From positions 730,070 to 794,069 of the forward strand of contig NZ_BMJC01000004.1 in NCBI RefSeq assembly GCF_014642875.1: a stretch of 64,000 nt of DNA, in the 5' to 3' direction. The notes beneath the pieces were generated by a model. It saw nothing but the letters and a program-made list of their open reading frames with translations. It was not told the DNA's origin and did no database searches. The DNA comes from Puia dinghuensis (lineage in GTDB: Bacteria > Bacteroidota > Bacteroidia > Chitinophagales > Chitinophagaceae). Positions 54,653 through 63,794 of this stretch are shown piece by piece (position 1 is the stretch's first letter; the number at the start of each line of letters is the position of its first letter). The position numbers and the translations under genes are program-made.

Positions 54653-55927
54653 ATGATGAACAACGGCGCCGATCTCGAACAATGCAAACGCCTCATCGAG
54701 ACCTCCCTGGGGTGGGGGGATGCTGCAACCTGGACAAATGAAGACTTCGACACGCTTAGCGATCGCATCTTCGAAAAAACATCGGTACGGCTCAGCATCT
54801 CGACGTTGAAGCGCATCTGGGGAAAAGTGCGCTACGATTCCTCCCCGACAACGGCAACCCTCAACGCCCTCGCGCGTTATGCCGGCTTCGAAGGCTGGCG
54901 CGATTTCATGGCGACGACCCAACCCCCCGCTAAACCCTCGCCCGCCCATGAAGCCCCACCCGCACCGCAAAAATCGCCCACCCGCCGCTTCATAACCCCC
55001 CTTATTATTATCACCATCACCTTTGCCGTCCTTATCTCTTTTATCAGCGCCCGCATCATCCATCCGCCGGCCGCAAACCTCCCACTAAGGTTTGATCACC
55101 GCGCAACTTCGGACGAACTGCCCAATTCCGTCGTCTTCGACTACGACGCTACGCCAATGCACCCAAAGACGGTTATGATACAGCAGGCCTGGGACCCGAA
55201 AAGAAGGGAAAAGGTCGACCCTTATGGCAAACAGCATACGTCGATCTATTATTACCCCGGCTATTTCCGCTCAAAACTCATCGTCGACGGCGAGCTGAAA
55301 ATGCAGTCTGACGTCTTTATTCCAACAAAAGGCTGGAAAGCCATCATCATCGGCGACCCGCTGCCCATCTATCTCTCGGCGGCAGAGACGACCCTCGACT
55401 CCGGCCGGCTGAGCATCAACGCTGCTACCCTGCAGGCAAAAACCGGCTCCCCCGTCTTCAATAGCAAGTGGACCGGCTTTTTCGATGTTCACCAATTTGC
55501 CGGCATCAGCGGCGACCATTTCCTGCTGCGAACAACCGTCCGCAATACCTCCACCGTCGAGCAGTGCCTTTGCCGGAATGTAAGCATCACTGTGATGGGA
55601 AAGCTCAGCGCCATCATTTTTCCGCTCACCGATAGAGGCTGCATATCCGATATCGGCCTCTATACAGGCTTCACCGGCGTCAGCGGAAAGGACCACGATC
55701 TCAGCGCCTTTGGCTGTGATTTCAGCCAGTGGCAACAGATCGTCTGTGCGCAAAAGGATCAGACGCTGGACATGTGGCTCAACGGCCGGCTCATCTACAC
55801 AAAGCCGGGAAATAGATCGATAGGGGACATCGTAGGAATTCGCATCGGCTTCGAAGGCACGGGCGAAATAAAAGAAGCCACCCTCCAAGGCGGCGGCGTC
55901 CCACAAGACCTCCTCAAGCAACCCTAA
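54653..55927 (+). CDS. Membrane protein with HTH-like N-terminus and lectin-like C-terminus
   Basis: The 424-residue protein has a cytoplasmic N-terminus (about 1-85) that looks like a winged or helix-turn-helix fold (LSISTLKRIWGKVRYDSSPTTATLNALARYAGFEGWRDF). A proline linker follows, then one membrane helix (113-132, PLIIITITFAVLISFISARII) and a large extracytoplasmic domain. The outer domain's beta-rich pattern resembles concanavalin A/LamG-like folds (MWLNGRLIYTKPG). This is a ToxR-like layout: DNA-binding part inside, sensor outside. I cannot name a family. Whether it binds DNA or ligand is inferred only. Confidence 0.65.
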   Translation: MMNNGADLEQCKRLIETSLGWGDAATWTNEDFDTLSDRIFEKTSVRLSISTLKRIWGKVRYDSSPTTATLNALARYAGFEGWRDFMATTQPPAKPSPAHEAPPAPQKSPTRRFITPLIIITITFAVLISFISARIIHPPAANLPLRFDHRATSDELPNSVVFDYDATPMHPKTVMIQQAWDPKRREKVDPYGKQHTSIYYYPGYFRSKLIVDGELKMQSDVFIPTKGWKAIIIGDPLPIYLSAAETTLDSGRLSINAATLQAKTGSPVFNSKWTGFFDVHQFAGISGDHFLLRTTVRNTSTVEQCLCRNVSITVMGKLSAIIFPLTDRGCISDIGLYTGFTGVSGKDHDLSAFGCDFSQWQQIVCAQKDQTLDMWLNGRLIYTKPGNRSIGDIVGIRIGFEGTGEIKEATLQGGGVPQDLLKQP

Positions 55928-55941
55928 ATCTCCGCCGCCCC

Positions 55942-56619
55942 TTAGGAAAGTCCCGCCGGCTTGAACTTAGCCGCTTTTCTATTGGCTATCCGCAGGAAGA
56001 TGCCGCCGAAAGCACAACTAGGCCCGATAAAATCCATCCGATTGGGAAAGATCAGCGCCACGATGATCACTACGACAATCATTCCTATCATTGCCAGGAT
56101 AGTATACTTGCTTCGGATATAGAAATATTTCTTATACGCGTTCTCGCCATCCACGCTGAGATAGGGCTTGACATAAAAGATATACCGGCAGAGATTGAAA
56201 TTGGCGGCAGACACCAGCACCAGGTTACCCAGGTAAAAGTATAAGGGTAGCACAAAATCGTTACGCAAATGCCCAAACAGTCCCGAGGCGGTGAAGGGAA
56301 ACGTGACGATAAAGAACAGGAACAACAGGTTACGATTGATAAGACCCTGGTCGTACTTTCGCACCAGCCGGAAAAGCCGAAGGTGTACCGTCCAGAAACG
56401 GCCGATAAAGAAAAAGCTAAGCACAAAGCCGACAAAACTTAATATTACCGGTCCGATGACCCGGTCCCATAGGACACCTTCCAGGCGGTCGGGTATATCT
56501 GGCCACTTGATGTCGATCACCAGCAAGGTAATGGCAATCGCAAAGACCGCGTCGCTGAACAGGCTCACCCGCTCGAGCTCGAACTCTTTTTCTACAATGG
56601 ATTCCCGGTGTTTTTCCAT
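55942..56619 (-). CDS. TMEM175/DUF1211-type potassium channel
   Basis: The 225-residue protein has about six membrane helices. It carries the FSDA signature of the TMEM175 (DUF1211) family in the first helix (RVSLFSDAVFAIAITLLVIDIKWP). The family forms K+-selective channels. Only one six-helix unit is present, so it would act as a tetramer, unlike the duplicated human protein. It follows the M20 gene by 16 bases in the same direction. Confidence 0.85.
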   Translation of the reverse strand: MEKHRESIVEKEFELERVSLFSDAVFAIAITLLVIDIKWPDIPDRLEGVLWDRVIGPVILSFVGFVLSFFFIGRFWTVHLRLFRLVRKYDQGLINRNLLFLFFIVTFPFTASGLFGHLRNDFVLPLYFYLGNLVLVSAANFNLCRYIFYVKPYLSVDGENAYKKYFYIRSKYTILAMIGMIVVVIIVALIFPNRMDFIGPSCAFGGIFLRIANRKAAKFKPAGLS

Positions 56620-56635
56620 ATATTCCTAAGATACA

Positions 56636-58069
56636 TTAATCCCTGTAATTTAAGGCCGGCTTCCGGTCACCCAACAGCGCCTTATACTGGTAATCCCCTT
56701 TATCCTTTTTAAATTCCTCCTTAGCCGCCGTCACCAACGTCGGATTGGTAAAGCAGTCGATAGCCGTCAGCGTCATGGTCTTGGCAGCCACCATCATGCC
56801 CTTGGTGCCGATCTCCGTTCCGCCACAGGCAACAGCCTGCCAGCTGTGCGCCGGCGTCCCCGCAACCCAGGTTGCCGCTACCAGCCCAACTGTCGGAACG
56901 GTATAGCTCACATCCCCTACATCAGTAGAACCGCCACCCGCATCCTGGCTTTCCTTCAATGGTTCTACCGCCCCGACCGATTCGATCGCCTTTACTTTAT
57001 AGGTGAATGATGTCTGTATCTTCCGGGCAAACTCTATTTCCGCCGGGGTATAGCTTACCCCGCCCACCCGGAGAAGGTTTTGCTGCATGGTCTCTGCAAG
57101 CGTCCGGTTGAGCAAAAGATCATGAGTTCCACCAATCACCTCGTAATCTACCTTGGTCTGGGTACCCATCGCGGCCCCTTCCGCAGCTTGTACCACCCAG
57201 TCGAAGATGCGCATCACTTCTTCCTTTTTGGGATGCCGGACATAGTAATATACTTCGGCAAAGTCGGGGACGACATTGGGCGCCTTTCCGCCGTTGGTGA
57301 TAACATAATGGATCCTCGTCTCCTGTGGAATATGCTCCCGCATCATGTTTACCATGTAATCCATGGCTTCTACGCCATCCAGTGCACTCCGGCCCTTGTC
57401 GGGGGCGGCTGCTGCATGCGCGGACAACCCATGAAACCGGAATTTGGCGGACTTATTAGCAAGTGCGCTCGTAAGCGTCACGGCATTCTCTGCGCCGGGA
57501 TGCCAGTGGATGACGACGTCTACATCGTTAAAGAGCCCGGCCCTCACCATATACACCTTACCCGACCCGCCTTCCTCTGCCGGACAGCCGTATACGCGGA
57601 TGGTGCCAGTGAGCTTCTTTTCGGCGATAAGCTTCTTTATTTCGATACCCGCCGCCACGGAAGCCGTGCCAAACAGGTGATGCCCGCACCCATGACCGGC
57701 AGCCTTGCCCTCGATCGGCGTCTTCTCGGGGACAGCCTGCTGAGCAAGTCCCGGCAGGGCATCGAATTCCGCCAGGATGCCGATAACGGGACTACCCGAA
57801 CCATAACTGGCCACAAAAGCCGTCGGGATATCTGCGACACCTGCCTGCACATTAAAGCCATTATCCGTCAGCGTCTTCTGCAACAGCGCGCTGCTCTTCA
57901 CCTCCTTATACCCTACTTCAGCATAATCCCATATCTGCAGGGCGATCTTCTTGTAATCATCATAACGGGATTGGATGTCCCCCATGGCCCGCGTCTTCAA
58001 CGTGGTATCCTGGGCAAAAAGGCTGGTCACAGAAAGACAGGCAGCCAACAAAAGAAAGAAAATTCTCAT
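56636..58069 (-). CDS. M20-family amidohydrolase (AbgB-like), exported
   Basis: The 477-residue protein has a signal peptide (about 1-19, ending SLFAQ) and the M20D metal pattern GHGCGHHLFGTASVAAG with the catalytic PAEEGGSG. It also has FHGLSAHAAAAPDKGRSALDGVE, typical of aminoacylase-like AbgB proteins that cleave p-aminobenzoyl-glutamate or N-acyl amino acids. Signal export of an AbgB-type enzyme is common in Bacteroidota. In front of its ATG lies a perfect inverted repeat (58072-58095), a possible operator. Confidence 0.88.
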   Translation of the reverse strand: MRIFFLLLAACLSVTSLFAQDTTLKTRAMGDIQSRYDDYKKIALQIWDYAEVGYKEVKSSALLQKTLTDNGFNVQAGVADIPTAFVASYGSGSPVIGILAEFDALPGLAQQAVPEKTPIEGKAAGHGCGHHLFGTASVAAGIEIKKLIAEKKLTGTIRVYGCPAEEGGSGKVYMVRAGLFNDVDVVIHWHPGAENAVTLTSALANKSAKFRFHGLSAHAAAAPDKGRSALDGVEAMDYMVNMMREHIPQETRIHYVITNGGKAPNVVPDFAEVYYYVRHPKKEEVMRIFDWVVQAAEGAAMGTQTKVDYEVIGGTHDLLLNRTLAETMQQNLLRVGGVSYTPAEIEFARKIQTSFTYKVKAIESVGAVEPLKESQDAGGGSTDVGDVSYTVPTVGLVAATWVAGTPAHSWQAVACGGTEIGTKGMMVAAKTMTLTAIDCFTNPTLVTAAKEEFKKDKGDYQYKALLGDRKPALNYRD

Positions 58070-58071
58070 GT

Positions 58072-58095
58072 GTCGTAAGTTTTGGTACTTACGAC
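58072..58095. promoter_or_regulatory. Perfect inverted repeat in front of the M20 gene
   Basis: GTCGTAAGT and ACTTACGAC are 9-bp arms around a TTTGGT spacer, three bases before the M20 ATG on the minus strand. The symmetry and position fit a regulator binding site. It could also fold in the mRNA leader. Confidence 0.45.
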
Positions 58096-58098
58096 CAA

Positions 58099-58117
58099 TT
58101 TAAACAATTTGTTTAAA
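58099..58117. repeat. AT-rich palindrome over the end of the exported-protein gene
   Basis: TTTAAACAA and TTGTTTAAA form a perfect 9-bp inverted repeat with a single T between. It covers the stop codon of the exported-protein gene. It may be an operator or part of a weak transcription stop. Confidence 0.5.
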
Positions 58118-59609
58118 ATATCCTGATCTGCTCGATCACATATTGCTGCTCATCCCGATCATAGAACCCATAATACTGGTTCTTGCCGATAGCAAACTGA
58201 TTCGTTGCCTTCCCCCGCTTGTCCGTGTCTTCCATATAGTCCTTTATCTGGTCGGCTACCGGCCTGCGCACCTGTCCCCTCGTGACCTTCAGCGTGGTGG
58301 GGTCCAGCAGCATCCGGAAGTATGTTGTTGTATAATACCGCGCCGGTATCTTGGTATAGGATGGAGTTCCCGGCACATAAAATGTGACGTAATAAGACTG
58401 CCACTCCAAAGCATTATTATGATCGGGGTTCGGGCTGGAATAACCCGGAGTGTAAAAATGGCCGGCAGTAGCCCCGCCGGAGGGGACAGCTATCGGATCA
58501 TAGGTACCAGCAGTAACCACCAGCTTAGACCCGGGCTCCGCTTGCGCAACCATGATTCCCTCCGAGCCCTTGGTAAAGGCCCGGATCACTTTCTTCAGAT
58601 CGTCCACATCCTTTGCCTGCACCTGCTTGCCCATCCTTTTTTCTGTGATCGGCAGCTCGGGCAACAGGTCCAAACCCGCATCATCCGTAAACTCATATTT
58701 GTTCAACAGCTTACCATTGTTCACATCATGTATCGTGATGCGGATGTTTTTCTTATTCAGCATCAGCGAGAACAAATGATCGTCCTTCAGGAAGCTGCTG
58801 ATATATAGCTTACCCCGGTCGTCGCTGGAGACAAGCGAACTATAATCGATGGTCCGGTCCTTCACCGCGAAACTTGCAGGATCGATCGAGAAAATGCGCG
58901 TCGGGTTGTCGCCGTTGTTGACAACAATGCTCAAATCACCTGGCCGGCTAAAGATCTTTACGGAATGGATCGCTACCGAAAGTTCGGGGTCTTCCTCGCT
59001 CTTGATCACCTTCATACCCGCCAGGTACTCACTGACCTTATGCTTGTGCGCATTTTCGGGAATGGTAAAAGGAAAGCTCTGCTGGCTCAATACCCCCGCA
59101 GTGTTGACGATATGCAGCACCACCGCACCCGCTTTGTCATCCGCCGCCACAGCATAATAGGTGTTGTGATCGCAAAAGGCGATAAGCAGCTTCTCCCCAT
59201 CAGGCAGATCGAGCAGCTTCTTATTGCTCACCGACCCGCTGTTGAAGTCCACCGTCTCTATGCTATACCCCGATTTTACCTGGTAAATAAAATGGTACTC
59301 GCTCCCCTTGACCGTGCCTCCGATATAATGATGCGTCCCCTGATCGAGTATCGTCTTCTCTATCGGGCTGGGAACCTTACCCAGAACTTTAAAGGACTTG
59401 CTCAGCCACACATATTCCACCTTCTTATTGTCCTTCAATATCAAAGCAAAGGCTGAATCATCGGGATTGTTGAGGAAATAAGTACTGTAATTGCCCTTGG
59501 CAAGAAAACTCTTTTCGAATTGGAAGGGATAGCCCAGCACCTTCTTTTGGGCTGGTACGGCTGTAAAGGCGAGGACGGCCAGCGCCGCGCTCACAAGCAG
59601 TTTTTTCAT
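58113..59609 (-). CDS. Exported protein of unknown function
   Basis: The 498-residue protein has a signal peptide (MKKLLVSAALAVLAFTAVPAQ). The rest is beta-rich with repeated short strand motifs (YVWLSKSFKVLGKVPSP, YHFIYQVKSGYSIETVDF, HLFSLMLNKKNIRITIHDVNNGK), suggesting a beta-propeller-like fold, but I cannot name a domain. ATG 59609 begins the signal peptide, and the in-frame upstream extension has none. It lies 55 bases after argH on the same strand, so it may be read from the arginine operon. Confidence 0.7.
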   Translation of the reverse strand: MKKLLVSAALAVLAFTAVPAQKKVLGYPFQFEKSFLAKGNYSTYFLNNPDDSAFALILKDNKKVEYVWLSKSFKVLGKVPSPIEKTILDQGTHHYIGGTVKGSEYHFIYQVKSGYSIETVDFNSGSVSNKKLLDLPDGEKLLIAFCDHNTYYAVAADDKAGAVVLHIVNTAGVLSQQSFPFTIPENAHKHKVSEYLAGMKVIKSEEDPELSVAIHSVKIFSRPGDLSIVVNNGDNPTRIFSIDPASFAVKDRTIDYSSLVSSDDRGKLYISSFLKDDHLFSLMLNKKNIRITIHDVNNGKLLNKYEFTDDAGLDLLPELPITEKRMGKQVQAKDVDDLKKVIRAFTKGSEGIMVAQAEPGSKLVVTAGTYDPIAVPSGGATAGHFYTPGYSSPNPDHNNALEWQSYYVTFYVPGTPSYTKIPARYYTTTYFRMLLDPTTLKVTRGQVRRPVADQIKDYMEDTDKRGKATNQFAIGKNQYYGFYDRDEQQYVIEQIRIF

Positions 59610-59664
59610 GTCGGTTGAGTCGTCAGATTTAGGAGACCCGCGAAAGGTGCGAAATAACCGGCAA

Positions 59665-60975
59665 TTATGCAAATTTGGTCAGAACAATACTCATTTCCTT
59701 AACAATCTGTTCATTCCCCAAATTGCCGATGCTTCCGGTATGTGTGTGGTGCAGCCCCTTCTTATAATCGAAAGAAAAGGTACCGGCATCTATCTGGTTA
59801 CCCACCTGCTTATACGCTTCCCGGAAAGGAATTCCCTGGTTCACCAGCTCATTCACTGCTTCCACACTGAAGAGATATTTATATTTCTCATCTTCCAGGA
59901 TACCGTCCTTTATCTCGATATGCGACAGCATCAGCCGGGTCATCTGCAGACAGGCCTTTCCCTCTTCAATGGCCGGGAATAATATCTCCTTGGTCAGCTG
60001 CAGGTCCCGGTGATAACCCGAAGGCAGGTTATTGATCAGCAGGGTCAGCTCATTGGGCGTGGATTGTATCCGGTTGCACTTGCCACGGATCAGCTCGAAC
60101 ACATCCGGGTTCTTCTTATGCGGCATGATGCTGCTGCCAGTGGTCAGCTCGGGTGGAAACGAAATAAACCCGAAGTTCTGGTTGATATACAGACAACAGT
60201 CCATCGCCAGCTTGCTAAGCGTCGCAGCCACCGAAGCCAGCCCCATCGCCACGATCTTCTCCGTCTTCCCCCGGCTCATCTGCGCATAAACGGAGTTGAC
60301 ATTCATCCCCCCGAAATGCAGCAGCTTCGTCGTCATCTCCCGGTCCAGTGGAAAAGAAGAGCCATAACCTGCCCCGCTGCCAAGCGGGTTCTTGTTCGCC
60401 ACCTGGTAAGCGGCTGCCAACACCTCCAGGTCGTCGACAAGACTCTCCGCATAAGCGCCAAACCAGAGGCCGAAGGAAGAAGGCATGGCTATCTGCAAAT
60501 GCGTATACCCGGGCAGCAATTTATCGCGAAACCTGTCACTCAGGTCGATGAGCAGGTCGAACAGCTGAGAAACCTCCTCTTTCAACGCCAGCACCTGCGC
60601 CCGTAAATACAGTTTTATATCTACGGCTACCTGGTCATTCCTGCTCCGGCCGCTGTGTATCTTCTTGCCCGCTTCCCCGATGCGCTTGGTAAGTAGCAGT
60701 TCTATTTGTGAGTGCACATCTTCGACATCTTTGTCTATGCTAAAGGCCCCTGCCCGAATCTCGTCGAGAATTGTCTTCAACCCTTCTTGTACAAGCACCA
60801 GATCTTCGCGCGAAAGCAAACCCACCGCCGCCAGCATCTCCGTATGGGCCAGCGAGCCCAATACATCATATTCCGCCAGCAGGACATCGAAATCCTTGTC
60901 CCGGCCAACGGTAAAGGCCTCGATCAATTGCGAGGTGCTGGTATTCGCCTTACTCCAAAGTTTGTTTCCGCTCAT
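59665..60975 (-). CDS. argH: Argininosuccinate lyase
   Basis: ArgH splits argininosuccinate to arginine and fumarate, the last step of arginine synthesis. The 436-residue protein has the fumarase-superfamily signature GSSIMPHKKNPDVFEL and the N-terminal MSGNKLWSKANTS. The segment VDIKLYLRAQ and the DVHSQIELLL loop are also typical. Its start overlaps argE by four bases (ATGA). Confidence 0.96.
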   Translation of the reverse strand: MSGNKLWSKANTSTSQLIEAFTVGRDKDFDVLLAEYDVLGSLAHTEMLAAVGLLSREDLVLVQEGLKTILDEIRAGAFSIDKDVEDVHSQIELLLTKRIGEAGKKIHSGRSRNDQVAVDIKLYLRAQVLALKEEVSQLFDLLIDLSDRFRDKLLPGYTHLQIAMPSSFGLWFGAYAESLVDDLEVLAAAYQVANKNPLGSGAGYGSSFPLDREMTTKLLHFGGMNVNSVYAQMSRGKTEKIVAMGLASVAATLSKLAMDCCLYINQNFGFISFPPELTTGSSIMPHKKNPDVFELIRGKCNRIQSTPNELTLLINNLPSGYHRDLQLTKEILFPAIEEGKACLQMTRLMLSHIEIKDGILEDEKYKYLFSVEAVNELVNQGIPFREAYKQVGNQIDAGTFSFDYKKGLHHTHTGSIGNLGNEQIVKEMSIVLTKFA

Positions 60976-62048
60976 AGTATCACTGGTTTTAACAACTCGA
61001 TATATCCATTGATCCCCTCACCTATCTCCGCGATGTAAATATACTCATCCGCCGTATGACTGCGCGCCGAATCCCCCGGTCCCGTCTTCAAGGCGGGAAA
61101 AGGCATCAACGCCTTATCCGAAGTAGTGGGGCTCCCATAACAGGTTCGCCCCAGTCGCAGTCCCGACTGTACTATAGGATGTTGCAGCGGGATACCCGAC
61201 GACCGCATCCGCAGGCTTCGGGGGGTTACTTCACAGGCCACGTTCTCGCGGATAATGCCAAGCAGCTCTTCGAAGGTGTAGCATTCATTGACGCGCACAT
61301 CTACCACAAAATGACACTGGGAGGGGACGACATTATGCGCCTTGTTGTCCGTGTCGATGACGGTGACGCTCATCTTCACTGGCCCCAACAGATCGGATAC
61401 CTTTGGCGCCCGGAAGCTGCGAAACCATTCGATGTCCTTCAGGGCCTTATAGATAGCATTGTCGCCTTCCTCCCTGGCCGCATGCCCTGCCTTACCATGA
61501 CTTACACAGTCCAGCACCAGCAAACCTTTCTCCGCGACGGCCAGCTGCAGCTGCGTCGGCTCCCCAACGATTCCCCATTCGATGGGTCCAAGCGAAGGCA
61601 GCAGCAGCTCGATACCGTTGTGCCCCGATATCTCCTCTTCGGCGGAAGCCGCTAATATTAAATTATAAGCCAATCCCTTCTCCTCGTAGAAATAAAGAAA
61701 GGTCGCGATCAGCGAGACAAGGCAGCCACCAGCATCATTGCTCCCAAGCCCATATAGCTTCCCGGCCTGGATCAGCGGTGTAAAAGGATCAAGCGTATAC
61801 GCCTTATTCGGCTTCACCGTGTCATGATGGGAGTTCAGCAGGATAGTGGGCTTCGAGGCGTCAAAATGCTTGTTCTTCGCCCAGATGTTGTTTTGTAACC
61901 GGCTGGCTGCAACTCCCTTCGACTCGAGAAAATCGACGATCAGTTCAGCCGTCCGGTCCTCCTCTTTACTAAAAGAAGGTACGGCGATAAGCCGCTTCAA
62001 CAATTCGATGGCTTCGGCTTCCAGGCTATGGATAGATGATTTACTCAT
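60972..62048 (-). CDS. argE: M20 deacylase of arginine synthesis (ArgE-type)
   Basis: The enzyme removes the N-acyl group. In Bacteroidota with an acylornithine carbamoyltransferase the substrate is expected to be N-acetyl- or N-succinylcitrulline rather than acetylornithine. The 358-residue protein has the M20 metal pattern SHHDTVKPNKAYTLDPFTP, GLGSNDAGG, ASAEEEISGHNG and a final His in SARSHTADEYI. ATG 62048 is used; the longer form would overlap argB deeply. It overlaps argB by eight bases and argH by four. Confidence 0.88.
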   Translation of the reverse strand: MSKSSIHSLEAEAIELLKRLIAVPSFSKEEDRTAELIVDFLESKGVAASRLQNNIWAKNKHFDASKPTILLNSHHDTVKPNKAYTLDPFTPLIQAGKLYGLGSNDAGGCLVSLIATFLYFYEEKGLAYNLILAASAEEEISGHNGIELLLPSLGPIEWGIVGEPTQLQLAVAEKGLLVLDCVSHGKAGHAAREEGDNAIYKALKDIEWFRSFRAPKVSDLLGPVKMSVTVIDTDNKAHNVVPSQCHFVVDVRVNECYTFEELLGIIRENVACEVTPRSLRMRSSGIPLQHPIVQSGLRLGRTCYGSPTTSDKALMPFPALKTGPGDSARSHTADEYIYIAEIGEGINGYIELLKPVIL

Positions 62049-62823
62049 GTTGGATGGTTGTTCCCGCCTTCCCGGCAAGCAATAAAGGTAGCTCTTCCGC
62101 GCGGCCGATGATCACCCTGCTTACCCCACTGCGAAGTGCCGCAAAGGCATTATCTAATTTCGGGATCATCCCGGCAAAGATCACCTTCCTGGCCTTCAGG
62201 TCCTCATATTCCGAAGGCCGCAGGAGGCCAATCACTGATCGGTCATCTTCGGCGTCGAGCAGGACGCCGCTTTTCTCAAACGAATAGACAAGATTCACTT
62301 CAAAGCTCGTGCTCAGCGCCCTGGCAAGTTCCTGGGCGATGGTGTCCGCATTGGTATTCAGCAACTGCCCCTTCCCGTCATGTGTGATGGGGGCAAAGAC
62401 AAGCGTATTGTCCTGCTGCAACAGGCTGGTAAGAAAAGGAGTATTCACCTGGTCGACATCCCCGACAAAACCATAGTCGATGCTGGCATGTACCCGGCGG
62501 TGCGACAAAATAGCATTCCCGTCGGCGCCCGTGAGCCCTACAGCGGAGCATCCCCTCGCCTGCAATTGCGCCACGATGTTCTTATTGATCGTCCCGGCGT
62601 AGACCATGGTCACCACCCGTAAGGTCTCTGCATCGGTGATCCGGCGGCCATCTACCAGCTGTTGCCGGATGCCAAGCCCCTCGGCCACCTTGGTGGCCAG
62701 CTTGCCGCCGCCATGTACCAGTATTTTCTTATCGGGTACGGCGGCAAACGCATCGAGGAAAGCAGACAGCTTCGCCTCGTCGTCGATGATATTCCCGCCT
62801 ATCTTTATGATCGATAACTCCAT
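62041..62823 (-). CDS. argB: Acetylglutamate kinase
   Basis: ArgB phosphorylates N-acetylglutamate (or N-succinylglutamate in some Bacteroidota). The 260-residue protein has the amino-acid kinase start SIIKIGGNIIDD, the HGGGKLATKVAEGLG loop and the central segments VGLTGADGNAI and NTNADTIAQELARAL. The late IPKLDNAFAALRSGVSRVIIG also fits. It starts four bases after the argF' stop. Confidence 0.95.
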   Translation of the reverse strand: MELSIIKIGGNIIDDEAKLSAFLDAFAAVPDKKILVHGGGKLATKVAEGLGIRQQLVDGRRITDAETLRVVTMVYAGTINKNIVAQLQARGCSAVGLTGADGNAILSHRRVHASIDYGFVGDVDQVNTPFLTSLLQQDNTLVFAPITHDGKGQLLNTNADTIAQELARALSTSFEVNLVYSFEKSGVLLDAEDDRSVIGLLRPSEYEDLKARKVIFAGMIPKLDNAFAALRSGVSRVIIGRAEELPLLLAGKAGTTIQHE

Positions 62824-62827
62824 GTCC

Positions 62828-63787
62828 TTATTTTTTCCCCCGCAGCAGATCAGCCAGCACAGCCTGCGCGGCCCACACCCGGTTCGACGCCTCCTGCGTG
62901 ACGATGCTCGACGCCCCGTCCAGTATCTCGTCGCTCAGCTCCACATTCCGCCGCACGGGAAGACAGTGCATCACCTTCGCATTGTTCGTCGCCTTCATCT
63001 TCTCATTGGTGAGCATCCACTCCGGGTCATTGTTATAGATCTTGCCGTAATCCGTGTACGTGCTCCAGTTCTTGACATAGACAAAATCTGCATCCTTCAA
63101 CGCCTCATCCTGGGTATGCGTAATCGTCGCACCCCGCGTAAACTTTGTATCCAATTCGTAATCCTCAGGATGCGTTATAACAAAGTCGGCCTTGCCCCAG
63201 GCATTCACCCACTGCGAAAAACTGTTCGCCACACACTGCGGCAATGCCTTTACATGCGGCGCCCAGGACAGCACGACCTTTGGCTTCCGGGCGGTCTTCC
63301 CAAGAACCTCCGTCATAGTGATGATGTCCGTCAGACTTTGCAGGGGATGCAGCGTAGCGCTCTCCAGGCTCACCACCGGAATACCGGAGTATTTAATAAA
63401 CTGATTGATATAAAGCTCACTGTAATCATCCTCCTTATTCTGCAGCGAAGGGAAAGTGCGGATACACAGGATATCGAAATATTTTCCCATGATAGGAGCC
63501 GCATCCTTTACGTGCTCCACGGTATTGCCGCTCATGATAGCCTCTTCCTCGAATTCCAGCGCCCAGCCTTCTTTGTCGACGTTGAAAACAATGGCTTCCG
63601 CCCCGAGGTTCTGCGCCGCGATCTGCGTCGACAGTCTGGTCCGCATACTGGGGTTCAGAAAGAGCATCCCGACACGCTTGTTGGCGCCAAGTAACTTGTC
63701 TTTCAACGGGTCTGCCTTATAGGCCAGGGCCGACTGTACCAGGCTGTCAATGTCAGCGACATCGGCGGCGGAAACAAAATTTTTCAT
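62828..63787 (-). CDS. N-acylornithine carbamoyltransferase (ArgF')
   Basis: The 319-residue protein is a carbamoyltransferase with the carbamoyl-phosphate motif PSMRTRLS (47-54) and the family HCLPVRRN near the end. In Bacteroidota this type works on N-acetyl- or N-succinylornithine rather than ornithine. The position known to decide between the two in related enzymes (Pro in the succinyl type, Glu in the acetyl type) reads V90 here (NTVEH), so the acyl group is unclear. It lies between argD and argB, which confirms an arginine role. Confidence 0.9.
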   Translation of the reverse strand: MKNFVSAADVADIDSLVQSALAYKADPLKDKLLGANKRVGMLFLNPSMRTRLSTQIAAQNLGAEAIVFNVDKEGWALEFEEEAIMSGNTVEHVKDAAPIMGKYFDILCIRTFPSLQNKEDDYSELYINQFIKYSGIPVVSLESATLHPLQSLTDIITMTEVLGKTARKPKVVLSWAPHVKALPQCVANSFSQWVNAWGKADFVITHPEDYELDTKFTRGATITHTQDEALKDADFVYVKNWSTYTDYGKIYNNDPEWMLTNEKMKATNNAKVMHCLPVRRNVELSDEILDGASSIVTQEASNRVWAAQAVLADLLRGKK

Positions 63788-63794
63788 GATAGTT

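Noticed and set aside
57080-58078. Long plus-strand frame inside the M20 gene
   Set aside because: It runs opposite a well-conserved M20 protein and shows no motif. Judged a shadow.
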